Part shown: in pieces, positions 15,658-24,738 of the stretch
Layout of the letters: each line of letters opens with the position of its first letter
How positions within the stretch are numbered: position 1 is the stretch's first letter
NCBI RefSeq assembly: GCF_000942395.1
Contig: NZ_LN812102.1
Span: 155,358-219,357 of the forward strand
Reading direction: 5' to 3'
Origin: Risungbinella massiliensis
GTDB taxonomy: Bacteria; Bacillota; Bacilli; Thermoactinomycetales; Thermoactinomycetaceae
Length of the DNA: 64,000 nucleotides
Notes under the pieces: model-generated
What the model was told of the DNA's origin: nothing
The model's database searches: none
The model's input: only the letters and a program-made list of their open reading frames with translations
Translations under genes and position numbers: made by a program

Positions 15658-17145
15658 TTGGAACTAAGTAAAAGCAGTATGAATTATGTAATTGCCGGAC
15701 TAATGCTTGGAATTTTTGTTGCTTCACTAGACAATACAATTGTCGCTACAGCAATGCCGACTATTGTGGGGGAACTAGGACAATTTGATCAATTTGTCTG
15801 GGTCACCTCTGCCTATATGATCGCTACCGTAGCAGGGATGCCGATCTTTGGCAAGCTTTCGGATATGTATGGGCGTAAGATGTTTTTTTTATTTGGTCTC
15901 ACTCTTTTTATTGTTGCTTCGATGCTCTGTGGTATTGCTAATTCCATGACTCAGTTAGCATTTTACCGTGCCTTGCAAGGATTGGGAGGCGGAGCATTAA
16001 TGCCTATTGCCTTTACGATTATTTTTGATGCTCTTCCAGCAGATAAACGCGGTAAAATAACGGGGCTTTTTGGTGCAGTATTTGGTTTGTCTAGTATTAT
16101 AGGACCACTATTAGGTGCTTTTTTAACAGATGCAATAGGATGGCGTTGGATTTTTTATATCAATGCTCCTATTGGTGCAATTTCAATCTTTTTTATTTAT
16201 AAGTTTTATCATGAATCCGGCCAGCGCAACAAACAAAAAATTGACTGGGGCGGAGCAATTACCTTAGTCCTAGGACTTGTTAGTTTTATGTTCGCTGTGG
16301 AGTTTGGTGGGAAAGATTATGCATGGGACTCGGTGCAAATTTTAGGACTCTTTGGTTTGTCGTTGATATCGTTCATTATATTTGGTTTTATTGAGCGAAA
16401 AGCATCGGAACCAATCATTACCTTCTCCTTGTTTAAAAGACGTCTCTTTGCCTCTGCGCAATTAGTCGCTTTCTTCTATGGTTTGGTCTTCATATCAGCA
16501 AGCGTTTATATCCCTATTTTTATACAAGGAGTGTACGGGGGATCTGCAACCAACTCAGGGCTGATTCTGATGCCGATGATGCTGGGTTCCGTTGTGACTG
16601 CTCAGATTGGTGGGCGGGCACCCATGAAGTTTGGTTTTCGTAATGTCATGATTGTCTCAGGAATCCTACTCATATTAGGACTTTACCTACTTAGTACGAT
16701 GGATACCGAAACCCCACGATGGATGGTTACGCTTTTTATGGTGGTATTAGGACTTGGAGTGGGTTTCTCTTTTTCCTTACTGAACCTTGCTTCTATTCAA
16801 GGCGTTCCATCTTATCAACGTGGATCTGCGACTTCGGTAGGTTCTACTTTTCGTACGATCGGGATGGCTCTCGGTGTGACCATCTTTGGATCGATTCAGC
16901 AGCGACTATTTACAGATCAGTTATCTTCTTCTCTTCCTGGCGATACTCCTGTTGCCAATTTCTCTGCCAATGCGCTAAGTGGAGAAGCATCGAAAAATAT
17001 CCCTGGACCGATCCTAGAAGCAATTCAAAATGCACTGTCTAACTCGATTTCGACTGCTTTCCTATGGTCTGTGATCCCAGCAATATTTGCCTTGATCGTT
17101 ATTTTTATGATGGGGAAGGAACGAATGAGTGATAGCAGAGGGTAA
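15658..17145 (+). CDS. DHA2-family (EmrB/QacA) MFS multidrug exporter
   Basis: A 495-residue transporter with 14 predicted membrane helices. LDNTIVATAMPTIVGEL in helix 1 is the DHA2 signature, GKLSDMYGRKMFF is motif A, and RALQGLGGGALMPIAFTIIFD is motif B/C. It exports drugs or toxic metabolites in exchange for protons; the substrate is unknown. The start is TTG 15658, eight bases after GGAAAGGAG. The gene is monocistronic and ends at a hairpin. Confidence 0.88.
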   Translation: MELSKSSMNYVIAGLMLGIFVASLDNTIVATAMPTIVGELGQFDQFVWVTSAYMIATVAGMPIFGKLSDMYGRKMFFLFGLTLFIVASMLCGIANSMTQLAFYRALQGLGGGALMPIAFTIIFDALPADKRGKITGLFGAVFGLSSIIGPLLGAFLTDAIGWRWIFYINAPIGAISIFFIYKFYHESGQRNKQKIDWGGAITLVLGLVSFMFAVEFGGKDYAWDSVQILGLFGLSLISFIIFGFIERKASEPIITFSLFKRRLFASAQLVAFFYGLVFISASVYIPIFIQGVYGGSATNSGLILMPMMLGSVVTAQIGGRAPMKFGFRNVMIVSGILLILGLYLLSTMDTETPRWMVTLFMVVLGLGVGFSFSLLNLASIQGVPSYQRGSATSVGSTFRTIGMALGVTIFGSIQQRLFTDQLSSSLPGDTPVANFSANALSGEASKNIPGPILEAIQNALSNSISTAFLWSVIPAIFALIVIFMMGKERMSDSRG

Positions 17146-17153
17146 TTCATTAA

Positions 17154-17184
17154 GAAAAGCATCTCCATATGAGGTGCTTTTTTA
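17154..17184 (+). terminator. Intrinsic terminator
   Basis: AAAAGCATCTC pairs with GAGGTGCTTTT around CATAT, followed by T residues, between the exporter and the phosphoesterase gene. Confidence 0.75.
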
Positions 17185-17208
17185 TTTGATAGTGAATAGG
17201 GGGATAAC

Positions 17209-17973
17209 ATGAAACGTTTCGCAGTAGTGACAGATTTACATGGAAATGACTATGCTCTACAAGCAGTATTAGAAGAACTAGAGAATGAAGAGATTCGAGA
17301 GGTTTACTGTCTGGGGGATATTTTATCCATAGGACATCAATCAAAAGAAGTATTGCAGAGGTTACAGGAATACCCCAATCTTCATCTTGTATTAGGTAAT
17401 CATGATGAATACATCTTGGCAATTCACCGTGGAGAGGCAGTCCCAGAGGACACAGCAGAGAATAAAGCACATCACGAATGGGTTTACCGACAAATAGACG
17501 ATAGATTGCTAGATTGGTTAGCAAACAAGCAACGGTCTCTTGTGCTTGAGGAGAATGGTCACTCTATTCGACTACTACACTATCATATTCCACTGGAGCA
17601 TAATGGTTTACATATTTCTCAAAGTCCCTATGCACCCATTCATTCCTATCCGACTCCTGTCTCGTATCTACAAGAACTATTTGCGCCTTATCAAGAAAAT
17701 CTCGTACTGTTTGGTCATACACACGTTACTGCTTATTGGCAGACTGATCAACAACAAGTACGATTTAATCCAGGTGCTCTGGGAGTTTCTCATGATAGAT
17801 TCGCACGATATGGGGTGATTGAGTTAGAAAAGGGTCAAATTCGTTGTCACCTGAAAAAAGTTCCTTATGATCGGGAAAGATATATTCAAGAACTCCAGAA
17901 TGCAAAAATGCCTGCTAGTATAGAAATTTTTCCTATGTTTTTTGGTGTGAAATATGAAACGAAGAATATCTGA
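17209..17973 (+). CDS. Calcineurin-like metallophosphoesterase
   Basis: 254 residues. The dimetal motifs are all visible in order: TDLHGN (9-14), GDIL (about 37-40), GNHDEY (about 63-68) and FGHTH (about 168-172). Proteins of this class with this length act on phosphodiesters or diadenosine-type nucleotides; specificity cannot be read from the sequence. Ribosome site AGGGGGATAAC. It has no operon partner. Confidence 0.85.
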   Translation: MKRFAVVTDLHGNDYALQAVLEELENEEIREVYCLGDILSIGHQSKEVLQRLQEYPNLHLVLGNHDEYILAIHRGEAVPEDTAENKAHHEWVYRQIDDRLLDWLANKQRSLVLEENGHSIRLLHYHIPLEHNGLHISQSPYAPIHSYPTPVSYLQELFAPYQENLVLFGHTHVTAYWQTDQQQVRFNPGALGVSHDRFARYGVIELEKGQIRCHLKKVPYDRERYIQELQNAKMPASIEIFPMFFGVKYETKNI

Positions 17974-18030
17974 TTTCCATATAGATAAATATAAATACTC
18001 ATACTCTTTGATGATCTATTCAACAAGCAC

Positions 18031-18067
18031 TAAGGCCAATCTTTTTTATAGATAAAGATTGGCTCTT
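18031..18067 (+). terminator. Intrinsic terminator
   Basis: GCCAATCTT pairs with AAGATTGGC and is followed by CTTTT, downstream of the phosphoesterase gene. Between this hairpin and the promoter at 18233 nothing else was recognised. Confidence 0.65.
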
Positions 18068-18232
18068 TTACTATTATTCTCTCTTTGGAACATTGATGAA
18101 ATAACCAGTATTTTTCCCAGAGAGCTGTGATTCCTATCGGGTGGGAATTGGGCATTAGGAAAGAAGCATGATATCCGCTCACTCTAAAGCAGGTAGGAAA
18201 AATCGTGAGAACATAAAATGGATCCTTGATTA

Positions 18233-18269
18233 TTGACACAAGATGTTATTGTAACTATAATTGTTACAA
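18233..18269 (+). promoter_or_regulatory. Promoter and operator of the YwnA-like regulator
   Basis: TTGACA (18233-18238) and TATAAT (18256-18261) are 17 bp apart. The inverted repeat TTGTAAC-N7-GTTACAA (18249-18269) covers the -10 box, so binding would block transcription. The same motif recurs at 18739-18759. Confidence 0.8.
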
Positions 18270-18284
18270 CGGTGGTGACACAAG

Positions 18285-18698
18285 ATGCAAATCAGTACGC
18301 GCTTTTCCATTGCTATCCATACCCTTTCCCTGATTGCTATTAGTCCGACGGATTGTACTGGGGACTTTATCGCAAGTAGCGTCAATACTAATCCCGTTGT
18401 AATCCGGAGAATTATGGGCATGCTAAAAAAAACTGGGTTAGTGGACGTTCGTCCAGGGGTAGGAGGTGCATCCTTGCTCAAGGATCCCGACCAAATCACA
18501 CTTCTTGATGTTTACCGGGCTGTCAATGTGACAGAGGAGAAGGGACTATTTCGTATACACGAAAACCCCAATATTCATTGCCCTGTCGGGCGGAATATTG
18601 AGCAAGCTCTTCAAGCGGAATTGAAAGATGCTCAATCCGCTATGGAACAAAGGTTGGGGCAAACGACATTAGACCAATTGACTAGAAAGTTTATATAA
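18285..18698 (+). CDS. Rrf2-family repressor, YwnA-like
   Basis: 137 residues. The DNA-binding domain has ISTRFSIAIHTLSLIA at the start, SSVNTNPVVIRRIMGMLKKTGLV as helix-turn-helix and GVGGASL as the wing, close to B. subtilis YwnA. The sensory part has one cysteine (NIHCPVG, about 103), plus one near residue 24, so no three-cysteine iron-sulphur site. The operator motif in its own promoter and before the next gene indicates autoregulated control of the NmrA-type reductase downstream. Ribosome site GGTGGTGACACA. Confidence 0.82.
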   Translation: MQISTRFSIAIHTLSLIAISPTDCTGDFIASSVNTNPVVIRRIMGMLKKTGLVDVRPGVGGASLLKDPDQITLLDVYRAVNVTEEKGLFRIHENPNIHCPVGRNIEQALQAELKDAQSAMEQRLGQTTLDQLTRKFI

Positions 18699-18731
18699 AA
18701 TAAAAGCTCATTTTTAGAGCTCTTATTTTAT
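18695..18731 (+). terminator. Weak hairpin after the YwnA-like gene
   Basis: ATAAAATAAAAGCTC and GAGCTCTTATTTTAT pair with one mismatch, giving an AT-rich stem without a strong T-run. Confidence 0.4.
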
Positions 18732-18738
18732 ATAAATG

Positions 18739-18759
18739 TTGTAACTTATTTTGTTATAA
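18739..18759 (+). promoter_or_regulatory. Second YwnA-type operator
   Basis: TTGTAAC-N7-GTTATAA lies 37 bp before the NmrA-type reductase start and matches the operator in the regulator's own promoter, with one base different. Confidence 0.7.
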
Positions 18760-18795
18760 CATAAATAGATACAACAAAAACTGGAGGAATCAACA

Positions 18796-19659
18796 ATGAA
18801 ACTATTGGTTACTGGAGCAACAGGGAAACTGGGAACAAAAGTGGTAGAGATATTATTGAAATCTACACCCGCAAATCAACTGGTTGTAAGTGTTCGTAAC
18901 CCGGAGAAAGCAGAAGGTCTTCGTGCCCGCGGAGTAGACGTCCGACACGGAGACTTTGACCGTCCAGAAACTTTGGATGTTGCTTTTTCTGGGATTGATC
19001 GGTTATTGATCATTTCTGCGGATGGAGACAATGAAACTAGAATCACTCAGCATACCAATGCTGTAGAAGCAGCAGCACGCGCAAAAGTAGGCTTCATCGC
19101 TTATACGAGTTTGGCGAATGCAAGTGAAAGTAAGATGTTTCTCGCACCACCACACCAAGCCGCAGAAAAAGCCATTCTCAAAACCGGTATTCCATACTCG
19201 TTCCTACGCAATAACTGGTACCTTGAAAACGAGATCGCGAGCATTCAAGGTGGGTTGGCAGGAGCACCTTGGGTAACATCTGCGAAATCTGGCAAGGTGG
19301 GTTGGGCTATGCAGGAAGAATATGCGGAAGCAGCAGCAACGGTATTGACAGGAAACGGACATGAGAACACTGTCTATGAGTTGTCTGGCAAGCTATTGAC
19401 TCAAGAAGAACTAGCGCATGCTCTCGGTACTGTTTTGGGTAAGGAAGTACCTGTAAAACAAGTCGATGATGCCACCTATGCTGACATAATGAAAAATGCT
19501 GGTGTACCGGACTTCGTTATTCCGATGCTTGTAGAAATCCAGAAAGGCATTCGGGAAGGTGCCCTTGAGATCGAGAGCAATGATTTCGAAAAGATTCTTG
19601 GCCGGCCGTTAAAACCGATTGACAAAGCCTTGAGTCAACTTGTGAGTGGGATCTCTTAA
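18796..19659 (+). CDS. NmrA/QorB-type NAD(P)-dependent reductase
   Basis: 287 residues. VTGATGKLG (about 5-13) is the Rossmann motif; VRNPEKAEGL is the dinucleotide-selecting turn; the later PYSFLRNNWYLEN matches the atypical SDR/NmrA group that includes E. coli QorB, a quinone reductase. The YwnA-like regulator and shared operator make a quinone or electrophile response likely, but the substrate is unproven. Ribosome site TGGAGGAATCAAC. It ends at a strong hairpin. Confidence 0.83.
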   Translation: MKLLVTGATGKLGTKVVEILLKSTPANQLVVSVRNPEKAEGLRARGVDVRHGDFDRPETLDVAFSGIDRLLIISADGDNETRITQHTNAVEAAARAKVGFIAYTSLANASESKMFLAPPHQAAEKAILKTGIPYSFLRNNWYLENEIASIQGGLAGAPWVTSAKSGKVGWAMQEEYAEAAATVLTGNGHENTVYELSGKLLTQEELAHALGTVLGKEVPVKQVDDATYADIMKNAGVPDFVIPMLVEIQKGIREGALEIESNDFEKILGRPLKPIDKALSQLVSGIS

Positions 19660-19689
19660 ATACTTAGAAACGTGATTTTCCTATTGAAT

Positions 19690-19738
19690 TAAAGCCAAAA
19701 GTCTAGGATTTACTTTCCTAGGCTTTTGGCTTTTTGAA
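19690..19738 (+). terminator. Intrinsic terminator
   Basis: AAGCCAAAAGTCTAGGA pairs with TCCTAGGCTTTTGGCTT (one mismatch) and is followed by TTT. Confidence 0.85.
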
Positions 19739-19740
19739 AT

Positions 19741-19887
19741 GTATTTCTGGTTCGGGTGGCATTGTTTGATCGATTGGAACACAACATCCAACAGGAGATT
19801 CTGCATAAGCGTCAGGAAGTATTACAAGAAAAACTGAACTATTACCACCATATCGAGAATACTCATTCTCAAACCCCTTTTGTGTGA
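19741..19887 (+). pseudogene. Gene remnant, possibly MerR-type regulator C-terminus
   Basis: One frame reads VRVALFDRLEHNIQQEIL, then HKRQEVLQEKLNYYHHIEN and stops at 19885-19887. It resembles the coiled-coil tail of a MerR-type regulator. There is no start codon or DNA-binding part, and the 300 bp after it contain only short broken frames. Family assignment is weak. Confidence 0.35.
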
Positions 19888-20191
19888 TAGAGGTCATCGA
19901 TTTTCAAAAAACACAGGTGGAACAGGAACTATCCTAGATTGCGATCTTGAAACAAAAGGGAGAATTACGAGGAAACGGATACTAAATAAATGACTGTATT
20001 TAGTCTTTTGGTGGCACTTGAGGACGTACCAATAAAGATATTAATAGATTATTGTTAGGTGATCCTATCATTTCAAAAAATGACGGTGTGCTTCTGTATA
20101 AAACTTCTTATTATTTTTAAATACAAAGGATTCTCTAATATAATAATATAAGATATTTTGTTGTAAAGTTGATGAAATAGGGGGCAGCAAG

Positions 20192-20728
20192 ATGAATGAG
20201 AAAGTTGCTTTATTACTGATAGATGTTCAAAACATCATGTTTTCTTATGAAGGTGGATCTTTATGGAACGAACAAGAAGTACTCCATAACATTTCTACTC
20301 TGCTTACAAAAGCACGTCAATCAAATATACCAGTGATCTATATACAGCATACTGATCTTGATTCTGATAGTGTGCTTAGTGAAGGAAAACGAACATGGGA
20401 GATTCATCATGATGTCCAGCCGTTCGCAACCGATATTGTTGTTCGAAAGTCTTCGTGGGATGCCTTTTACCAAACAACATTACACGAAAAATTACAAGAA
20501 CTCGGAATCGAAAAACTAATCATTGCAGGTATGCAAACCCAATTTTGCGTGGACACAACTTGCAGAAGAGCATATAGCATAGGGTACAAAGAGAATATAT
20601 TGGTAAAAGATGCTCATAGCACATTTGATACTGCAGTGCTTTCAGCTTCTCAAGTTGTAGAACACCACAACAATATGCTAGGTGGCAGATTTGTCACATT
20701 AAAAGAAACAAGCGAAATCATGTTTTAA
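20192..20728 (+). CDS. Isochorismatase-family cysteine hydrolase
   Basis: 178 residues. ALLLIDVQNIMF supplies the catalytic Asp (about 10), VRKSSWDAF the Lys (about 84), and GMQTQFCVDTTCRRAYSIGY the nucleophilic Cys (about 119), all in family order. These enzymes hydrolyse amides such as nicotinamide or N-carbamoyl compounds, or isochorismate. The immediate context gives no substrate. ATG follows GGGGGCAGCAAG. It ends at a hairpin terminator. Confidence 0.85.
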   Translation: MNEKVALLLIDVQNIMFSYEGGSLWNEQEVLHNISTLLTKARQSNIPVIYIQHTDLDSDSVLSEGKRTWEIHHDVQPFATDIVVRKSSWDAFYQTTLHEKLQELGIEKLIIAGMQTQFCVDTTCRRAYSIGYKENILVKDAHSTFDTAVLSASQVVEHHNNMLGGRFVTLKETSEIMF

Positions 20729-20763
20729 CAAAACTACTACATTATAAAGAATCCTCCATTTGA

Positions 20764-20803
20764 AAAAACCAACTAATTCAAAAAAGAATCAGTTGGTTTT
20801 TGT
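20764..20803 (+). terminator. Intrinsic terminator
   Basis: AAAAACCAACTAATTC and GAATCAGTTGGTTTTT form a stem with one mismatch. The 195 bp after it hold no supported gene; one frame encodes a short, start-poor fragment (GTIAVLAGLIDSPNFENYT). Confidence 0.75.
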
Positions 20804-20998
20804 TATTAGTTATCGTTCAGATATGATTTTGAAATCCTAAGTCTATTGGGAATGGTAACAAGAGTTTCACCCATATGGGCACTATCGCTGTATTGGCAGG
20901 GCTGATAGATAGCCCTAATTTTGAGAACTACACATAGTAGAATCGAATGGAGTTTGCTAATTCTCCAAGAAGAGTCCCACTCTGTTTAGGGAGACCCA

Positions 20999-21316
20999 TT
21001 AATGCCCTATAAATCGAAGTCCAATCACCCCGATTATAATCAAGCTAAGAAAGAGGATCCGAAGCCAGTCTTTGGATTCTCGGAAAAAGAGCATTCCAAT
21101 CAAAACGGAACCTGCTGCCCCGATTCCAGTCCAGATACTGTAAGCCGTACCCACTGGAATCTCACGCATCGCAAGGGAAAGAAAGTAAAAGCTAGCTACT
21201 GTAGCTGGTATTCCAAAAAAAAGGGGCTTTTTGTTATGGAAACCATTGGTCAAGTTAAGAGCAATGACTCCCGTAACCTCTCCAAGCCCAGCTAATACAA
21301 GATAGATCCACGCCAT
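20999..21316 (-). CDS. SMR-family exporter subunit, YkkD-like
   Basis: A 105-residue protein with four hydrophobic helices. WIYLVLAGLGEVTGVIALNL contains the essential membrane Glu of small multidrug resistance transporters (about 13), and PVGTAYSIWTGIGAAGSVLIG is the dimerisation segment. It follows a second SMR gene without a gap, the arrangement of two-component SMR pairs such as YkkC/YkkD. It probably works as a heterodimer exporting a cationic drug or guanidinium-type compound. No guanidine riboswitch precedes the operon; control is by the TetR gene upstream. Confidence 0.85.
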   Translation of the reverse strand: MAWIYLVLAGLGEVTGVIALNLTNGFHNKKPLFFGIPATVASFYFLSLAMREIPVGTAYSIWTGIGAAGSVLIGMLFFRESKDWLRILFLSLIIIGVIGLRFIGH

Positions 21317-21693
21317 TAGTGGGTTCCCCTCTCTATAGAATGGGACTCTTCTTTTCCTTTATCACTTAACTTCAGTCCGATTACCCCGATAAGTAAGATT
21401 ACGAGAAAGGTGATTTTTCCAATACTCGCTGGTTCCTCCATAAAGAGAATCTCATATATAACAGTACCAGCAGACCCAATTCCGGTAAAAACAGTATAAG
21501 CTGTTCCTATAGGTAGGATCTTTAGTGCTTTTGCAAAAAGATAAAAACTGATCGGTAATAAGACTAGAACAACAAGAGAGGGGATCAACTCTGTAAAACC
21601 ATGGGAAGATTTTAATCCGATCGCCCACCCGATCTCCAAAACACCTGCAATCAGTATAATTCCCCATGCAGCATTGCTAGTCTGTTTCTCCAT
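21316..21693 (-). CDS. SMR-family exporter subunit, YkkC-like
   Basis: A 125-residue four-helix SMR protein (AAWGIILIAGVLEIGWAIGL with the conserved Glu, then PIGTAYTVFTGIGSAGTVIYE). The C-terminal tail is hydrophilic. It overlaps the end of the TetR gene by 17 bp and the next SMR gene by one base, so all three are translationally coupled. The start is ambiguous: ATG 21693 has GGAGG very close, with in-frame ATG 21702 and GTG 21711 as alternatives. Confidence 0.82.
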   Translation of the reverse strand: MEKQTSNAAWGIILIAGVLEIGWAIGLKSSHGFTELIPSLVVLVLLPISFYLFAKALKILPIGTAYTVFTGIGSAGTVIYEILFMEEPASIGKITFLVILLIGVIGLKLSDKGKEESHSIERGTH

Positions 21694-22240
21694 TACCTCC
21701 ATCCTCTTCACCCCTTGTCATCTCTTCTAGTAGTAGAAATACTTGTCGTCTTAGATCACCTGATGGGGGAGCCAATTGAAAGAGATCCGCAAAGAAGATC
21801 CCATCAGATGCTAGTCTTACCACGGTAGCGAGAGCAGGATCGATCCCATCGTTTTCAACGCGTTCCTGCCAGTTTTGGTAGTGTTCACGAACAGTTTGAA
21901 GTAATTCAGGATTGGTTACAAAAGCCGCAATCAGTCCTGCACTAAGTTCTCTCTGCTTTGGGGAGACTTCCGTAGTCTCCAAGAACGCTCTTACAAAGTG
22001 TCCTTTGTCAGATCCTTGGGTCTTATGTTCTAACAAGGTATGAGTGTTTAATTGCATCAGGTAGTCTACCATGGCTCTGATTAGTGCCTCTTTGTTTGGA
22101 AAATGATAGAGAAGCCCACCTTTGCTTACTCCAGCTTGTTTTGCGACACTCTCTAGCGTTAACTGGCTAACCCCTTTTTCTTGTACAACGACTCCAGCTG
22201 CTTGTAGTAATTTTTCTCTTGTGGTAGAAGCATTCCCCAT
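21677..22240 (-). CDS. TetR-family repressor of the SMR operon
   Basis: 187 residues. The N-terminal helix-turn-helix is clear (TREKLLQAAGVVVQEKGVSQ, then VAKQAGVSKGGLLYHFPNKEALI). The C-terminal ligand domain is variable, as usual. ATG 22240 follows AGGGGATATAAA; an upstream GTG at 22255 is less likely. The gene leads the operon, overlaps the first SMR gene, and is preceded by a large inverted repeat that probably binds the protein. Inducer unknown; likely an exported substrate. Confidence 0.85.
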   Translation of the reverse strand: MGNASTTREKLLQAAGVVVQEKGVSQLTLESVAKQAGVSKGGLLYHFPNKEALIRAMVDYLMQLNTHTLLEHKTQGSDKGHFVRAFLETTEVSPKQRELSAGLIAAFVTNPELLQTVREHYQNWQERVENDGIDPALATVVRLASDGIFFADLFQLAPPSGDLRRQVFLLLEEMTRGEEDGGNGETD

Positions 22241-22256
22241 TTTATATCCCCTCACT

Positions 22257-22304
22257 AAAACCGTCCGGTAGGTACAGTTTTGCTGTACCTACCGGACGGT
22301 TTTT
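22257..22304. promoter_or_regulatory. Double TetR-type operator
   Basis: Two 21-bp arms (22257-22277 and 22283-22304), reverse complements around TTTTG. Each arm contains ACCGTCCGGTAGGT, itself a near-palindrome, so two repressor dimers could bind. A TTGACA on the minus strand adjoins it. As RNA it would also form a stable hairpin. Confidence 0.7.
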
Positions 22305-22733
22305 TGTCAAATATATTTTGTATCATCTATCATTGTAACGTTTTTGAACTATTCCATCCCAATGGCTGATTTTGATAAAATGAACCTCATAAAAAGTTAC
22401 GAGACTATGCTTTGTGCCAGTTTTGTGACAGGAATTATGAATTAATGGATACTAATTGCAATGGTTCCCAAAACTTTGTATGGTGAATTAGGCTTGATTC
22501 TATTGTTTTTCTTGGCTTTGAACGATGGTTGGTTCGTTTCTTGACTTCAAAAGAGAGCAAAAGTTAGAATAGTAGCAGTCGTTTTGAAACTTTTTGATTG
22601 ATTCCACTTGGTTTTTTAAGTGTTGTATAATTTGAACTGAGTGAGACAGGATCCCATTATGAAATGTAGGATCTGATTATCATACATGAACATAATTGTG
22701 AAAAACTACACTAATAGGGAAGAGGCTATTATC
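22305..22733 (+). other. Upstream region of the haem operon
   Basis: No gene is seen. A TATAAT box at about 22626-22631, with a weak TTCCAC 18 bp upstream, could be the hemE promoter. No riboswitch or Fur-like palindrome was recognised. Confidence 0.35.
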
Positions 22734-23771
22734 GTGACCAACAAAACCTTTAACGATAATTTTTTACGTGCTTGTCGTAAGGAACCGACGGACCATACTC
22801 CCGTCTGGTATATGCGCCAAGCAGGAAGGTATCAACCTGAATACCGCAAGATCCGTGAAAAGTATACCTTTTTTGAGATGAACTATTTCCCTGAAGTATG
22901 TGCTGAAGTTACTATGCTCCCAATCCAACAATTAGACGTAGATGCTGCTATTTTGTTTGCAGATATCATGACACCACTTAAACCGATTGGGGTAGATGTC
23001 GAGATTAAATCAGGTATTGGTCCGGTTATTTCGAATCCGATTCAATCATTAGCAGATGTAGAAAGATTAGGGGAGCTAGATCCTCTGTCACATGTTCCTT
23101 ACATAGGAGAAGCAGTTAAAATCCTTACAGAACGCTTACCTGTACCACTGATCGGCTTTGCTGGAGCTCCTTTTACGTTAGCTAGCTATATGGTCGAAGG
23201 CGGACCATCCAAAAACTATTATAAAACCAAAGCGCTTATGTATACCCAACCCCAGACATGGACGAAATTAATGGAAAAACTAGGGGATTTGGTAATTACG
23301 TATCTAAAAGCACAGATTGCAGCAGGGGCTCAGGCTGTCCAAGTATTTGACACATGGGTTGGTGCTTTGAATCGAGAGGATTATCAGACGTTTATTTTCC
23401 CAGTAATGAACCGTATCTTTACGGAACTGAAAAAGACTGATGTTCCAACTATCTATTTTGGCGTTGGGGCAAATCATTTATTGAAAGATATGAACCAGCT
23501 TCCAGTAGATGTGTTGGGACTGGATTGGAGAATTACTATCCAAGAAGCTCGTGAGCGAGAAGGTGTAACTACTGCTTTGCAAGGGAACCTGGATCCAGCC
23601 CTCTTATTAGCACCTTGGGATCAAATTGAGGCGAAAACACGGGAGATTTTAGATCAAGGGATACAACAACCTGGCTATATCTTTAATCTGGGTCATGGTA
23701 TCTTCCCACAATGCGACGTAGAGACTTTGCAGAAACTGACGAAGTTTGTCCACGATTATACCAGTAGATAA
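22734..23771 (+). CDS. hemE: Uroporphyrinogen III decarboxylase
   Basis: 345 residues. [17 protein letters not shown] is the UroD signature 1, and [16 protein letters not shown] with [12 protein letters not shown] are further conserved blocks. The enzyme removes four carboxyls from uroporphyrinogen III to give coproporphyrinogen III in the cytosol. The start is taken at GTG 22734, with GGGAAGAGG upstream; an ATG at 22686 would add 16 residues not seen in the family. First gene of hemE-hemH-hemY, with a 10-bp gap to hemH. Confidence 0.95.
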   Translation: MTNKTFNDNFLRACRKEPTDHTPVWYMRQAGRYQPEYRKIREKYTFFEMNYFPEVCAEVTMLPIQQLDVDAAILFADIMTPLKPIGVDVEIKSGIGPVISNPIQSLADVERLGELDPLSHVPYIGEAVKILTERLPVPLIGFAGAPFTLASYMVEGGPSKNYYKTKALMYTQPQTWTKLMEKLGDLVITYLKAQIAAGAQAVQVFDTWVGALNREDYQTFIFPVMNRIFTELKKTDVPTIYFGVGANHLLKDMNQLPVDVLGLDWRITIQEAREREGVTTALQGNLDPALLLAPWDQIEAKTREILDQGIQQPGYIFNLGHGIFPQCDVETLQKLTKFVHDYTSR

Positions 23772-23781
23772 GGGGATTTCC

Positions 23782-24738
23782 ATGGAGAGAAAACGCGTAG
23801 GCTTACTATTGATGTCATATGGAACGCCTAAAAGTATCGAAGAAGTCGAACCATACTACACTCATATTCGTCATGGCAGAAAACCAACCCCTGAGTTACT
23901 CTCAGACTTGATTTCTCGTTATCAGGCTATTGGAGATGTTAATCATTTTGCTCAAATTACAGATGACCAAGTAACGCGTTTGACAGAAGAGATGAATCAG
24001 CAATTCCCGAATGTGGAGTTTGTCGGATACCTTGGATTAAAGCATGCACATCCATTTATTGAAGATGCAGTCACCCAGATGCATCAAGACGGTATTACAG
24101 AAGCGATCAGTTTGGTTCTTGCACCTCACTATTCCACGTTCAGTGTCAAAATTTACAACGAGCGAGCCAAACAAAAAGCTGATGAATTAGGCGGACTTAC
24201 TATTCATTCCGTGGATAGCTGGTATCAGGAGGCACGTTTTATCCAGTTTTGGGAAGAAGGTATTCGTAGTATTATTGACTCTTTTTCAGAGGAAGAACGG
24301 GAGAAAACAGTGGTCATATTCTCTGCGCATAGCTTGCCAGAACGAATTTTGAAGAGTAATGATCCCTATCCTGCTCAACTGGAAGAGACAGCCAAACTGA
24401 TTGCTGAAGTTGCAGCGATCCCGCATTATGCAGTAGGTTGGCAAAGTGCTGGGCGTACTCCAGAGCCATGGCTAGGTCCAGATGTACAAGATCTAACGAG
24501 AGATCTAGCTACGAAAAAAGGATACAACCGCTTTGTCTACTGTCCAGTTGGATTTGTAGCAGAACATCTTGAGGTTCTCTATGATAACGACGTAGAATGT
24601 AAAGCTGTGACGGACGAGCTTGGCGCTAGTTACTATCGACCTCCAATGCCAAATGCAGGTACGGCTTTTATTCAATGTTTATCAGAAGTAGTCACGAAAA
24701 AAATGGTAAGCGTTGGGGTGATCTCCTGTGTTGACTGA
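23782..24738 (+). CDS. hemH: Coproporphyrin ferrochelatase
   Basis: 318 residues. [30 protein letters not shown] is split across the conserved N-terminus, [10 protein letters not shown] contains the metal-binding His, and [14 protein letters not shown] is the later signature. In Gram-positive bacteria this enzyme inserts iron into coproporphyrin III (CpfC). ATG 23782 follows AGGGGATTTCC. The last codons overlap the hemY start by 11 bases, implying coupling. Confidence 0.95.
   Translation: MERKRVGLLLMSYGTPKSIEEVEPYYTHIRHGRKPTPELLSDLISRYQAIGDVNHFAQITDDQVTRLTEEMNQQFPNVEFVGYLGLKHAHPFIEDAVTQMHQDGITEAISLVLAPHYSTFSVKIYNERAKQKADELGGLTIHSVDSWYQEARFIQFWEEGIRSIIDSFSEEEREKTVVIFSAHSLPERILKSNDPYPAQLEETAKLIAEVAAIPHYAVGWQSAGRTPEPWLGPDVQDLTRDLATKKGYNRFVYCPVGFVAEHLEVLYDNDVECKAVTDELGASYYRPPMPNAGTAFIQCLSEVVTKKMVSVGVISCVD

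Noticed and set aside
22240-22733. Possible guanidine-I (ykkC) riboswitch for the SMR pair
   Set aside because: No matching conserved core was seen; the operon is headed by a TetR gene with a strong operator.
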